A stretch of DNA of 25,195 nucleotides from Ruminococcus sp. (GCA_023667385.1 JAMPAE010000005.1:1-25195); one strand, 5' to 3'; numbered from the stretch's first letter, positions 6,883 to 14,920 are shown. A program made the numbers and translations. The notes: a model not told the origin generated them from the sequence alone.

Positions 6883-8055
6883 TTAAACTGCTGCAATTAT
6901 GAGGTCGGCAAGTTCTTCAAGTTCTTTAACAGTATTGTCAGTTACTCTTGTTTTTATTGAAACAATTTTGTCAATGAGCTTGATGTTTTTCATTGCCTCA
7001 AATGAAGCTTTCATCGTTCTTGCTGAGCTTGCTGCCCATGAGAAGTTTTCAACAAGGGCAACTGTTCTGTTTTGGAATGCCTTTGATGCAAGGTGATGAA
7101 TGTAATCGCTCATTGGAGCAAAAACACCGCCGTCATAGCTTGAAGCCATGCAAAGCAAAACGCTGTGGCGAAAGCCATCTTCAACGCATTCAGCCATGTC
7201 ATCCCTTGAAAGGTTTGCGATTGCAACTCTCGGGCAGCCTTTCTTTTCAAGGATTTCTTTCATTTTGTGTGCAGCTTCGGCGGTATTGCCATGGATTGAT
7301 GCATAAGCGATGAACACACCTTTATCTTCAGGCTCATATGATGACCATGTGTTGTAAAGTGCAAGCACATCGGGAATAGTCTCAGTGAGAATCGGTCCGT
7401 GAAGCGGGCAGATTGTGTTTATCTCAAGTCCGGCAGCCTTTTTGAGAAGAGTCTGAACGGGGGCACCGTATTTACCAACGATGTTGAAATAATATCTTCT
7501 TGCTTCGCAGCTCCATCCCTCGTCAGCGTCAATTGTGCCGAATTTTCCGAATGCATCAGCAGAGAAAAGAACCTTTTCAGTGCTTTCATATGAAACGATT
7601 ACCTCCGGCCAGTGTACCATCGGCGCTGTTACAAAATTCAGTGTGTGAGCACCGAGGGAAAGGGTGTCACCTTCTTTAACTTCGATGACCCTTGTTGTGT
7701 CAACGTCGCAAAACTGCGGAAGCATTGCCTTTGCCTTAACCGACATGACAAGCTGCATTTCGGGGTACTTGTCCGCAAGCGCTTGAATACCTGCTGAATG
7801 ATCGGGCTCAAGGTGCTGAACAACAAGAAAGTCAACAGCTTTGTCGCCAAGCACTTGGTTGAGGTTGTCGAGCCATCTGCCAACTGCAATTTTGTCAACG
7901 GTATCCATAACGGTGGTTTTTTCGTCGAGGATAACATATGAGTTATACGCCATGCCGTTTTCAAGAACATATTGACCCTCAAAAAGATCAATGTCATAAT
8001 CGTTTACGCCGACATATTTGATGCTGTCGGAAATTTTGATTTCATTAATATCCAT
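6883..8055 (-). CDS. fprA: flavodiiron protein (A-type flavoprotein, O2/NO reductase)
   Basis: A cytoplasmic flavodiiron protein that reduces O2 to water and/or NO to N2O in anaerobes. The N-terminal metallo-beta-lactamase-like domain carries the diiron ligands: H81, E83 and D85 in HLEPDH, then H148 (MVHWPE), D167 (SADAFG) and H219 (CPLHGP). From about residue 246, FIAYASIHGNTAEAA is the FMN phosphate loop of a flavodoxin domain. The 390-residue length is that of the two-domain class A form, with no fused rubredoxin or reductase. I placed the start at 8055, where CGGAGG stands correctly before the ATG; an in-frame extension to 8088 has no such site. A strong promoter lies upstream and a flavin reductase gene follows. 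Whether O2 or NO is the main substrate is not evident. Confidence 0.94.
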   Translation of the reverse strand: MDINEIKISDSIKYVGVNDYDIDLFEGQYVLENGMAYNSYVILDEKTTVMDTVDKIAVGRWLDNLNQVLGDKAVDFLVVQHLEPDHSAGIQALADKYPEMQLVMSVKAKAMLPQFCDVDTTRVIEVKEGDTLSLGAHTLNFVTAPMVHWPEVIVSYESTEKVLFSADAFGKFGTIDADEGWSCEARRYYFNIVGKYGAPVQTLLKKAAGLEINTICPLHGPILTETIPDVLALYNTWSSYEPEDKGVFIAYASIHGNTAEAAHKMKEILEKKGCPRVAIANLSRDDMAECVEDGFRHSVLLCMASSYDGGVFAPMSDYIHHLASKAFQNRTVALVENFSWAASSARTMKASFEAMKNIKLIDKIVSIKTRVTDNTVKELEELADLIIAAV

Positions 8056-8098
8056 GCTTTTCCTCCGAGTATTAGCTATAATTTTCAACTTATTCTAT

Positions 8099-8127
8099 AT
8101 ATTACCACAATAATAAAGACTATGCAA
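8099..8127 (-). promoter_or_regulatory. sigma-A type promoter of the fprA operon
   Basis: On the minus strand, TTGCAT (8127-8122) and TAATAT (8104-8099) are separated by exactly 17 bases, with TG one base before the -10. Transcription would start near 8092, about 37 bases before the chosen fprA ATG. Confidence 0.7.
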
Positions 8128-8173
8128 GATTTGACGAAAGAAGTTTTAGAGATTTTATGAAATCGGCGTGTAT

Positions 8174-9073
8174 TTAGTTTTTTACCTCTTTTTTCTTCAC
8201 ACATTCACCGAAAATGGCACCTCCTAATATGAGAGCAGCACCCACCATCTGCATTGGAAGCATAGATTCTTTCAAAAAAATTACGGAAAAAATAACGGCC
8301 GAAAGAGGCTCCAAATATCCGCAGATTGCAACGCTTTGAATCGGCAGATGGCCAATTGAAGAAAAATAGAAATAACAGCCGATTCCGGTGTTCACCAAGC
8401 CAAGCAGTAGTATCGGTAAAATGCTATCAGTCGGAATCTGAATTGCAAACCCTTGCTTGATTACAACAAAAACGGTAACAGTTAAAAAACTGACGATAAG
8501 TTGCAGTGTTGAATTTTCAAGTCCGGTTATTGTCATGGCTTTTTTGTTGAATATCACCATAACGGCATACATCACGGCAGAAAGCAGACCGCAAATGATT
8601 CCGATTTTGTCATCACTGCCCGAAAATGCATTATTGTTGACGAGAACTATTCCGCAAAAAACAGATAAAAAGCCGATTATCTTAAAAACGGTGAGCTTTT
8701 CCTTAAACAGCAGCGGAGATAGCATCATCACGATAATAGGGCCGCAGTAATATAAAAGCGACGCAATGCTCACGCCGATTCGTGCATAAGCTTCATAAAG
8801 AAACATCCAGCTTGTTCCCATTGCAATGCCTGAAACAGCAAGAAAGAGTGAGTCTTTTTTATGCCTGTGAAAAGTAAACCTGCCCTTGCTCAAAAGAAAA
8901 ATCAAAAGCAGAAGCAAACTTCCAAGCATCGTGCGCAACAGCACTATTTCATAGCTATTCATGCTTATGAAGTTAGCAACAATGCCGTTTGAACCGAAAA
9001 GCAGGAGCGCTGCTATGTATTTGAAAAATGAAATTTTCTTTTTATTGTTGGTTGCTTTTAATAAATTCATCAT
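8174..9073 (-). CDS. EamA/DMT-family transporter
   Basis: A ten-helix permease of the drug/metabolite transporter superfamily with two EamA repeats (roughly residues 15-140 and 155-285); 299 residues is the usual size. Almost the whole chain is hydrophobic, with conserved features such as FGSNGIVANF in helix 1, a GTSWMFLYEAYA segment, and the end of repeat 2 reading GYLEPLSAVIFS, typical of EamA proteins. The start at 9073 is supported by GAGAGG before ATG-ATG. The longer frame to 9106 would begin within a base of the predicted -10 box, so it is rejected. It is divergent from a LysR-type regulator, which probably controls it. Likely roles are amino-acid or metabolite efflux; the substrate is unknown. 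Confidence 0.88.
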   Translation of the reverse strand: MMNLLKATNNKKKISFFKYIAALLLFGSNGIVANFISMNSYEIVLLRTMLGSLLLLLIFLLSKGRFTFHRHKKDSLFLAVSGIAMGTSWMFLYEAYARIGVSIASLLYYCGPIIVMMLSPLLFKEKLTVFKIIGFLSVFCGIVLVNNNAFSGSDDKIGIICGLLSAVMYAVMVIFNKKAMTITGLENSTLQLIVSFLTVTVFVVIKQGFAIQIPTDSILPILLLGLVNTGIGCYFYFSSIGHLPIQSVAICGYLEPLSAVIFSVIFLKESMLPMQMVGAALILGGAIFGECVKKKEVKN

Positions 9074-9106
9074 TTTTTCCTCTCGTCTTGATTTTTTTGC
9101 AGTCAT

Positions 9107-9170
9107 ATTGTATCATAGTAATTAGCATTTGAAAAGCGAATAAAACAAATGAAATTAATTTGAAAAACGG
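9107..9170. promoter_or_regulatory. divergent promoter/operator region of EamA and lysR genes
   Basis: On the minus strand, TTTTCA (9135-9130) and TACAAT (9112-9107) with 17-base spacing form a plausible promoter for the EamA gene. Overlapping it are an inverted repeat CATTTG (9126-9131) / CAAATG (9146-9151) and a direct repeat ATTTGAAAARCG at 9127-9138 and 9158-9169, 31 bases (about three helical turns) apart. Such an arrangement suits a LysR-type tetramer binding site between divergent genes; binding itself is inferred. Confidence 0.5.
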
Positions 9171-9178
9171 ATGATAAT

Positions 9179-10045
9179 ATGGAGATGAACCTGCAAAAGT
9201 ATATGGCGTTTGTGAAAACGGCAGAATGCGGAAGCTTCACAAAAGCGGCGCAGTTGCTTAATTACTCGCAGTCGAGCGTCAGCAGAATGATAAATGACCT
9301 TGAAAAGGAATGGAAGATTATGCTGCTCGATCGCAGTGTTGGCGGAGTGCAGCTCACGTCAGACGGTATGAAGCTTTTGCCGTATGCGAAAAATGTTGTT
9401 GCAGAATTTGAGAAACTGCAAATTGAGATTGATGAGCTGAACGGACTTCAATCAGGTCTGATTCGCATCGGCACTTTTTCAAGTGTGGCAACTCATTGGC
9501 TGCCGAACATAATCAAGGAATTTCAAAAAGACTATCCAAACATTGACTATGAGCTTTTGCTCGGAGATTATACTGAAATTGAAGAATGGATTTCCGAGGG
9601 CAGAGTAGACTGTGGCTTTTTGCGATTGCCGACAAAACCGGATTTTGAAACGATTTTTCTCAATCAGGATAAGCTCATGGCAATTATACCTGAGAATCAT
9701 AAATTGGCTGATTGCGAAAAGTTTCCTGTCACGGCGCTTTGCGACGAGCCGTTTATGCTGCTTGAAAAAGGCGCAAAAGCAGAGGTTTCGGAAATTTTTG
9801 AACGGTGCGGACTGACTCCTAAGGTTCATTTCACAACATGGGATGATTACGCTGTCATGTCAATGGTTGAAAGTGGACTCGGAATCAGTATTTTGCCGCA
9901 GCTTATATTAAAGCGTGTGCCTTATAAAATCATTGCAAAGGAACTGGATGTTCCTGCATATCGCAACATAGGTCTTGCATTAAGAAGCAAGAAAACAGCT
10001 TCGCTTGCAGTGAAAAGATTTATAGAATATCTTGAATATCGTTGA
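9179..10045 (+). CDS. LysR-family transcriptional regulator
   Basis: A 288-residue LTTR. Residues about 3-62 form the winged helix-turn-helix, with FVKTAECGSFTKAAQLL, SQSSVSRMINDLE and LLDRS. From about residue 90 the periplasmic-binding-protein-like effector domain follows (RIGTFSSVATHWLP, ESGLGISILP). LTTRs usually regulate a divergently transcribed neighbour and themselves in response to a small molecule, and here the neighbour is an EamA-type transporter. The ribosome site is weak: GGATGAT stands before the ATG at 9179, and an ATG two codons later (9185) is also possible. A hairpin terminator follows the gene. Confidence 0.9.
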   Translation: MEMNLQKYMAFVKTAECGSFTKAAQLLNYSQSSVSRMINDLEKEWKIMLLDRSVGGVQLTSDGMKLLPYAKNVVAEFEKLQIEIDELNGLQSGLIRIGTFSSVATHWLPNIIKEFQKDYPNIDYELLLGDYTEIEEWISEGRVDCGFLRLPTKPDFETIFLNQDKLMAIIPENHKLADCEKFPVTALCDEPFMLLEKGAKAEVSEIFERCGLTPKVHFTTWDDYAVMSMVESGLGISILPQLILKRVPYKIIAKELDVPAYRNIGLALRSKKTASLAVKRFIEYLEYR

Positions 10046-10081
10046 ATAATTTATACATCGACATTTGTATTTATACACTGT

Positions 10082-10110
10082 GGTGAGCGATTACTCACCG
10101 TTTTCTTTTA
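10082..10110 (+). terminator. intrinsic terminator after lysR gene
   Basis: GGTGAG (10082-10087) and CTCACC (10094-10099) form a six-base-pair stem with a six-base loop. GTTTTCTTTTA follows, 37 bases after the regulator's stop codon. Confidence 0.75.
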
Positions 10111-10165
10111 TAAAAAATGTATAAAAATGCAGGTTGTATTAGATAATAGTTCGTTTTCTATGACG

Positions 10166-10194
10166 TTGAATTGAGAAAAAAATAGTGATATAAT
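10166..10194 (+). promoter_or_regulatory. sigma-A type promoter of gdhA
   Basis: TTGAAT (10166-10171) and a perfect TATAAT (10189-10194) are separated by 17 bases. Transcription would start near 10201 and give a leader of about 90 bases before gdhA. Confidence 0.75.
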
Positions 10195-10220
10195 ATTAAC
10201 AACCCTTTATTGTGATAAAG

Positions 10221-10251
10221 TCGGATTTGATATAATTTTGTGTAAATCCGA
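10221..10251 (+). promoter_or_regulatory. inverted repeat around a second TATAAT upstream of gdhA
   Basis: A perfect 8-bp inverted repeat TCGGATTT (10221-10228) / AAATCCGA (10244-10251) flanks a 15-base centre containing a second TATAAT (10231-10236). A -35-like TTGTGA (10210-10215) lies 15 bases upstream of that box. It could be an operator over a second promoter, or a leader-RNA hairpin in transcripts from the first promoter. Confidence 0.5.
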
Positions 10252-10290
10252 TGCATAAATGAGATTTTATTTAGAAGGAGTCAGAATAAA

Positions 10291-11631
10291 ATGAAAAACG
10301 AATATTTGTGTGACTTGCTCGAAAGAGTAAAGAAGCGTAACCAGGGTGAGCCCGAATTTATTCAGGCAGTTACAGAGGTTCTTGAAACTCTTGAACCTGT
10401 TGTTGAACGCCGCCCCGAATTTGTTGAAAAGGGTGTTTTTGAACGCTTTGTTGAGCCGGAACGTCAGGTTATTTTCCGTGTTCCATGGATTGATGACGAA
10501 GGTGTGCTTCGTGTTAACAGAGGCTTCCGTGTTCAGTTCAGCAATGCAATCGGACCTTACAAGGGCGGTATCAGACTTCATCCGAGCGTTTATATCGGCA
10601 TCATCAAGTTCCTCGGCTTTGAGCAGGTTCTCAAAAACAGCCTCACAACCCTCCCGATGGGCGGCGCAAAAGGCGGCAGTGACTTTGATCCGAAAGGCAA
10701 GAGCGACAAGGAAATCATGCGCTTCTGCCAGAGCTTCATGACTGAGCTTTATCGTCACATCGGTTCAGACTGCGATATCCCCGCAGGTGACATCGGAACC
10801 GGCGCAAGAGAAGTTGGCTATATGTTCGGTCAGTATAAGCGTCTTGCAAACGAATTTACCGGCATGATCACTGGTAAAGGTCTTAACTACGGTGGTTCAC
10901 TTGCAAGAACAGAAGCAACAGGCTTCGGTCTTTGCTATTTCACTGAAGAAATGCTTCGTGCAAACGGCAAGGATTTCAGCGGCAAAACTGTTGTTATTTC
11001 AGGCTCAGGCAACGTTGCTCTCTATGCTGCTAAAAAGGCAATGGAGCTCGGCGCAAAGGTTGTAACACTTTCTGATTCTAACGGTTACATATATGACAAA
11101 AACGGAATTGACTTTGAATGTGCACGTCAGCTCAAGGAAGTTGAACGTCGCCGCATCAAAGATTATCTTGAATTCCATCCTGATGCTGAATATCATGAAG
11201 GCAGCAGAAATGTTTGGAATGTTCCTTGCGACATTGCACTTCCTTGCGCAACTCAGAACGAAATTGACAAGGAAAGCGCAGAAATTCTTGCAAAGAACGG
11301 CTGCTTCGCTGTTGCTGAAGGCGCAAATATGCCTTCAACTCCGGAAGCAATTGAAGTTTATTTCGCAAACAATATGCTCTATGGTCCTGCAAAGGCTGCA
11401 AACGCAGGCGGCGTTGCAACCAGCGGACTTGAAATGAGCCAGAACAGCCTCAGACTTTCATGGACATTTGAAGAGGTTGACGCAAGACTTCGTGACATCA
11501 TGAAGAGCATCTTCGCTTCATGTGACTCCGCTGCAAAAGAATACGGCATGGAAGGCAACTACATGGCAGGTGCAAACATTGCAGGTTTCCTCAAGGTTGC
11601 AGAAGCTATGCTTGAACAGGGCTGCGTATAA
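10291..11631 (+). CDS. gdhA: glutamate dehydrogenase, hexameric small type
   Basis: Catalyses reversible reductive amination of 2-oxoglutarate with ammonia to glutamate, linking nitrogen and carbon metabolism. The 446-residue length is that of the small hexameric class. Visible sites include substrate-binding GPYKGGIR (88-95), catalytic Lys127 in PMGGAKGG, catalytic Asp167 in IPAGDIGTG, and the dinucleotide fold GSGNVA (238-243). After the second beta strand the sequence reads LSDSNG (260-265). The SDS at this position resembles NADP-linked enzymes, whereas the Clostridium symbiosum NAD-linked enzyme differs there, so an assimilatory NADPH role is suggested but not proven. AAGGAG stands ten bases before the ATG. 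The gene is monocistronic, with its own promoter, an upstream inverted repeat and a terminator. Confidence 0.96.
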   Translation: MKNEYLCDLLERVKKRNQGEPEFIQAVTEVLETLEPVVERRPEFVEKGVFERFVEPERQVIFRVPWIDDEGVLRVNRGFRVQFSNAIGPYKGGIRLHPSVYIGIIKFLGFEQVLKNSLTTLPMGGAKGGSDFDPKGKSDKEIMRFCQSFMTELYRHIGSDCDIPAGDIGTGAREVGYMFGQYKRLANEFTGMITGKGLNYGGSLARTEATGFGLCYFTEEMLRANGKDFSGKTVVISGSGNVALYAAKKAMELGAKVVTLSDSNGYIYDKNGIDFECARQLKEVERRRIKDYLEFHPDAEYHEGSRNVWNVPCDIALPCATQNEIDKESAEILAKNGCFAVAEGANMPSTPEAIEVYFANNMLYGPAKAANAGGVATSGLEMSQNSLRLSWTFEEVDARLRDIMKSIFASCDSAAKEYGMEGNYMAGANIAGFLKVAEAMLEQGCV

Positions 11632-11654
11632 TTTGCAAGACAATTAACATTAAT

Positions 11655-11688
11655 AAGGACACAGCTTTTGGTTGTGTCCTTAGTTTTT
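11655..11688 (+). terminator. intrinsic terminator after gdhA
   Basis: AAGGACACA (11655-11663) and TGTGTCCTT (11673-11681) form a nine-base-pair stem with a nine-base loop, followed by AG and a run of five T. Confidence 0.85.
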
Positions 11689-11790
11689 AATTATGAGTGA
11701 GTGAATGATTCTTTATTAATCTCTTGTAAATCATTCCTGATTGTGATAATATTTTAGTGACTCATAAAAGAGATAAGGGAGAGAAGAACG

Positions 11791-12729
11791 ATGGAACTTA
11801 CACAGGCGGAGCGCAAAAAAGTTAAGGCACTGGAAACGCAATATAACCTTGGAGAAGCAGGTCTGCATTTCATTTTGTTTAAGCCGTTTGGCGGCATGGA
11901 GGAGCATAAGGACATACCATATGCGAGCGGAAAGCGGACTTTTTATGACATTATCAAAAAGAAGAATGTGACTGAAAAGCGTCCGCTGATGATATACATT
12001 CACGGCGGCGGTTGGATTTCAGGCTGGCGCAAGGCTCGAAGGTATTATTGCAGACATTGGGCAAAAGAAGGCTTTGTCTGTGCAAATATCGGTTATGATT
12101 ATGCGCTTGACGCTAAGTTCCCTGAACATATTCAGAACATTTTCAAGGGCATTGAATGCGTGCTTGATAATGCGGAAAAATACGGAATTGACAGCGAAAG
12201 AGTTGTTATTGCAGGCGAATCGTCAGGCGCTCATTTGGCGGCACTGACTGCGGCAGTGACAACGCACAAGGCGCTTTATGATTCGCTTGGAATCACCTTT
12301 AAATATAAGGATAGCTTCAATATCAGTGCGTGCATTTTGATGAGCGGAATTTTTGACCCCGTTCGCTCAATCGAAACAGGCTTTAAGGATATGGATTGGT
12401 TTGTGCGCTCCCTTTGCGGAATGAACGAAAAGGACATTGATGAAACCTTGAAAAACCACATTTCTCCGTCACATTATGCCGACGAAAAGTTCCCACCGTC
12501 ATATATAATCGGTTCTGACAAGGATTTGCTTTTGGCTGAATCGAAGGCGCTTCACAATGAGCTTGACAATGCAGGCGTTAAAAACGAGCTGTTTGTTTGC
12601 ACGGGAATCAACGGCGTTCATGCAGGTGCACTCGCTTTCCATGTTGGCTCCGGAAGAACAGCGGCTGCAAACGCAAAACAGTTTGCGCTGGATGCAATGA
12701 AAACTGCCGAAGCCGCAACGGCAAAATAA
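11791..12729 (+). CDS. alpha/beta-hydrolase, HSL/BD-FAE-type carboxylesterase
   Basis: A 312-residue cytoplasmic esterase of the hormone-sensitive-lipase-like group (hydrolase_3/BD-FAE folds). The oxyanion-hole motif HGGGW is at 71-75. The nucleophile elbow GESSG is at 142-146 with Ser144. The likely acid is Asp243 in GSDKD, and the catalytic His is probably 277 in GVHAG. There is no signal peptide or carbohydrate-binding domain, so it acts on small esters that enter the cell; the true substrate is unknown. AGGGAGAG precedes the ATG. It is flanked by the gdhA terminator and a bidirectional terminator, so it appears to be a single-gene transcript. Confidence 0.87.
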   Translation: MELTQAERKKVKALETQYNLGEAGLHFILFKPFGGMEEHKDIPYASGKRTFYDIIKKKNVTEKRPLMIYIHGGGWISGWRKARRYYCRHWAKEGFVCANIGYDYALDAKFPEHIQNIFKGIECVLDNAEKYGIDSERVVIAGESSGAHLAALTAAVTTHKALYDSLGITFKYKDSFNISACILMSGIFDPVRSIETGFKDMDWFVRSLCGMNEKDIDETLKNHISPSHYADEKFPPSYIIGSDKDLLLAESKALHNELDNAGVKNELFVCTGINGVHAGALAFHVGSGRTAAANAKQFALDAMKTAEAATAK

Positions 12730-12735
12730 AAAATC

Positions 12736-12760
12736 AACTCCACTCTTAACGGGTGGAGTT
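12736..12760. terminator. bidirectional terminator between esterase and pyk-operon genes
   Basis: AACTCCAC (12736-12743) pairs with GTGGAGTT (12753-12760) around a nine-base loop. The plus side continues with three more T. On the minus strand the stem is followed by GATTTTTTATTTT, so it can end both converging transcripts. Confidence 0.82.
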
Positions 12761-12766
12761 TTTACA

Positions 12767-13282
12767 TTATATTTTTTTGAAGCGGTTAAATATTCGTTCG
12801 AGCAATCCTGTCTTTTTTGATGTCAGCGGAGTGTCAAGACGTTCATTATAGGCAATTTCAGTCATTTCAAAAGGCTTGTCCATTTGCCATGGAAGTTGAA
12901 TTTCGGTTTCAACATAAAGCTCAAAACATGGTTCTTCAAGCTGTGTGCAAACAGAAACGTCTTTCCCGAAAACGATGTTGATGTCAAGCTCAGGCAAATA
13001 TGCACGCCCGCCATTAATTAATCTGCCGCTGACGGAATAATAAGGGTGATATGTTACACATTTAGTTGCATTATCCGTCGGATACCACGTGTTTTCATCA
13101 GGTGTTGCTATATCAATGCCGAAAGTATCAAGAAATTCTGAAAGTTTCGGATATTGCTCACGAATCAGCTTGTGAAAATTCTTGCACGGTTCGCACGTGC
13201 ATTTTTCGGCACTTTTGTAATACTGTTCAGTCTTTTCCTTGTCAACTTCAACGGTGCAGTTTCCGATGTGTATTAATTCCAT
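12767..13282 (-). CDS. conserved-looking protein of unknown function, CxCxxC motif
   Basis: A 171-residue, apparently cytoplasmic protein that I do not assign to a named family. Near the N-terminus, KCTCEPCKNFH places C28, C30 and C33 (CxCxxC) with H36 close by. Further cysteines are C9, C75, C112 and C119. Such spacing could bind a metal or form disulfides, but this is not shown. The middle is rich in aromatic and beta-prone segments; the tail (from about 155) is basic. The ATG at 13282 has AAGGAA six bases upstream; a longer TTG-initiated frame to 13306 would overlap pyk and lacks such a site. It begins ten bases after the pyruvate kinase stop on the same strand, so the two are probably co-transcribed and share the terminator at 12736-12760. 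Confidence 0.72.
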   Translation of the reverse strand: MELIHIGNCTVEVDKEKTEQYYKSAEKCTCEPCKNFHKLIREQYPKLSEFLDTFGIDIATPDENTWYPTDNATKCVTYHPYYSVSGRLINGGRAYLPELDINIVFGKDVSVCTQLEEPCFELYVETEIQLPWQMDKPFEMTEIAYNERLDTPLTSKKTGLLERIFNRFKKI

Positions 13283-13292
13283 GGAAGGTTCC

Positions 13293-14711
13293 TTAAATCG
13301 TTTCAATTTTAATCAAACTTGTGTTGCCCGAAACGCCGTTAGTAAGTCCTCCCGTGACGACGATTTTATCTTGCTTTTTAAGCTTCATGATGCTTTTTGC
13401 AACCTTGACAGCAGAATAAAACAGCACATCCGTTGAGGGATAAATTTCGCCCATGATGGGTGTAACGCCCCAGCTTAATGCAAGCTGACGCCATGTTTTC
13501 TCATTAACCGTCATGCCGATGATGTCAACCGGAGAGCGGAAGCGTGAAACCATTCTGACGGTGTTGCCTGAAAGTGAGCAAACAACAATTGCTTTTGCTG
13601 AAATGTCAATGCTCATACCGCAGGTTGCATGGGAAATTGCATCAACGGTATTTTTGATTTTGAACTGAGAAGTGAGGAAAAGCCGTGTGTAGTCGATGCA
13701 GGATTCTGTCTGCTCGGCGATTTTTGCCATTGTTGCAACTGTCAGCACGGGGTATTTGCCGGCGGCAGTTTCACCTGAAAGCATGATTGCGCTTGTTCCG
13801 TCATAAACTGCATTTGCAACGTCTGAAATTTCGGCTCTTGTTGGTCGAGGGTTGTGAATCATTGATTCAAGCATTTCAGTTGCTGTGATGACACGCTTGC
13901 CCAAAAGGCGGCATTTTGTGATGAGCTGCTTTTGAATTGCGGGAAGCTGCTCAAACGGAATTTCAACGCCCATGTCACCCCTGCCGATCATGATGCCGTC
14001 ACATTCTTCACAAATTTCTTCGATGTTATCAACGCCTGCACGGTTTTCAATTTTTGCAATGATTCCGAACGAGCCAAGGTCTGCTCCGTTTTCACGCAGG
14101 AAGTTTTTCACGTCAAGTAAATCCTGTTTTTGTGAAACAAAAGAGCAAGCGATGAAATCAACGTCATTTTCAACGCCGAACAGTAGATCGCTTTTATCCT
14201 GCTCACTCAGATAGATTGAATGAAGCACCTTGTCGGGGAAGCTCATGCTTTTCCTGTTTGAAATTTCGCCGCCTGCAATGACTTTTGTGATGACGTCAGT
14301 GCCTTCAATTGCAGTCACCTCAAAAATCAAAAGTCCGTTGTTGACAAGTATTTTGTCGCCGACATTAAGGTCATCGGCAAGTCCGGCATAGTTGACCGAA
14401 ACCTGAGTTTCGTCGCCGTCAACATCCTCTGCCTTAAAGGTGAATGTGTCACCTTCTTTGATGATGGCTTTATCTTCTTTGAAGGTTTTGATTCTGTATT
14501 CAGGACCTTTTGTGTCAAGCATGATTGCAATTGGTAGGTTCAGCTTTTCCCTGACATTTTTCAGCATTTTGATTTTTTCAAGATGATCCTCGTGGGAGCC
14601 GTGCGAGAAGTTAAGCCTTGCAACGTTCATGCCGGCAAGGCACATTTTTTCAAGTGTGGATTCGTCTGAGCACGCAGGCCCAATTGTACAAACGATTTTA
14701 GTTTTTCTCAT
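13293..14711 (-). CDS. pyk: pyruvate kinase
   Basis: Converts phosphoenolpyruvate and ADP to pyruvate and ATP, the last ATP-forming step of glycolysis. The 472 residues cover the barrel, the inserted B domain (about 70-165) and the C-terminal domain, without the extra PEP-utilising domain seen in Bacillus pyruvate kinase. Visible motifs are KTKIVCTIGP at the start, RLNFSHGSH (32-40), LDTKGPEYR (65-73), the active-site KIEN with Lys219, and GRGDMG (242-247). I chose the ATG at 14711 because AGGTGA is placed before it; the in-frame GTG at 14720 lies within that site. A small protein of unknown function follows in the same transcript. Confidence 0.96.
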   Translation of the reverse strand: MRKTKIVCTIGPACSDESTLEKMCLAGMNVARLNFSHGSHEDHLEKIKMLKNVREKLNLPIAIMLDTKGPEYRIKTFKEDKAIIKEGDTFTFKAEDVDGDETQVSVNYAGLADDLNVGDKILVNNGLLIFEVTAIEGTDVITKVIAGGEISNRKSMSFPDKVLHSIYLSEQDKSDLLFGVENDVDFIACSFVSQKQDLLDVKNFLRENGADLGSFGIIAKIENRAGVDNIEEICEECDGIMIGRGDMGVEIPFEQLPAIQKQLITKCRLLGKRVITATEMLESMIHNPRPTRAEISDVANAVYDGTSAIMLSGETAAGKYPVLTVATMAKIAEQTESCIDYTRLFLTSQFKIKNTVDAISHATCGMSIDISAKAIVVCSLSGNTVRMVSRFRSPVDIIGMTVNEKTWRQLALSWGVTPIMGEIYPSTDVLFYSAVKVAKSIMKLKKQDKIVVTGGLTNGVSGNTSLIKIETI

Positions 14712-14750
14712 TTTTCTCACCTACTAAAATTATTGTGTATCCTTGAATTG

Positions 14751-14779
14751 ATTATAATCTTCCGTAAATGTATCAAATA
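14751..14779 (-). promoter_or_regulatory. possible pyk promoter
   Basis: On the minus strand TATAAT (14756-14751) is preceded 16-17 bases upstream by ATTTGA or TATTTG, a weak -35 box. Another minus-strand TATAAT lies at 14806-14801 with an even poorer -35. One or both may drive pyk. Confidence 0.4.
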
Positions 14780-14867
14780 AATCCAAAATTACGTCAGTTT
14801 ATTATAACCTAAATTTTTCATTTTTGCTATACTAATACAGAAAAAAGCGAATTTATTTTTTTGCTGC

Positions 14868-14907
14868 AAAAAAATGGTGCTTACTTTGATGTAAGCACCA
14901 TTTTTGA
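14868..14907. terminator. terminator after the EEP-family gene (bidirectional form)
   Basis: AAAAATGGTGCTTAC (14870-14884) and GTAAGCACCATTTTT (14891-14905) form a 15-base-pair stem with a six-base loop. On the minus strand the stem is followed by a T-run, so it ends the EEP-family transcript 15 bases after its stop. Confidence 0.85.
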
Positions 14908-14920
14908 TTATGAAGTTCAC

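Noticed and set aside
10267..10758. 163-codon minus-strand frame opposite the start of gdhA
   Set aside because: It is antisense to a confident, conserved gene, has no ribosome site or recognisable motif, and mirrors gdhA codon bias.
13283..13306. Longer TTG start for the CxCxxC protein overlapping pyk
   Set aside because: No ribosome site at the TTG; AAGGAA is well placed for the ATG at 13282.
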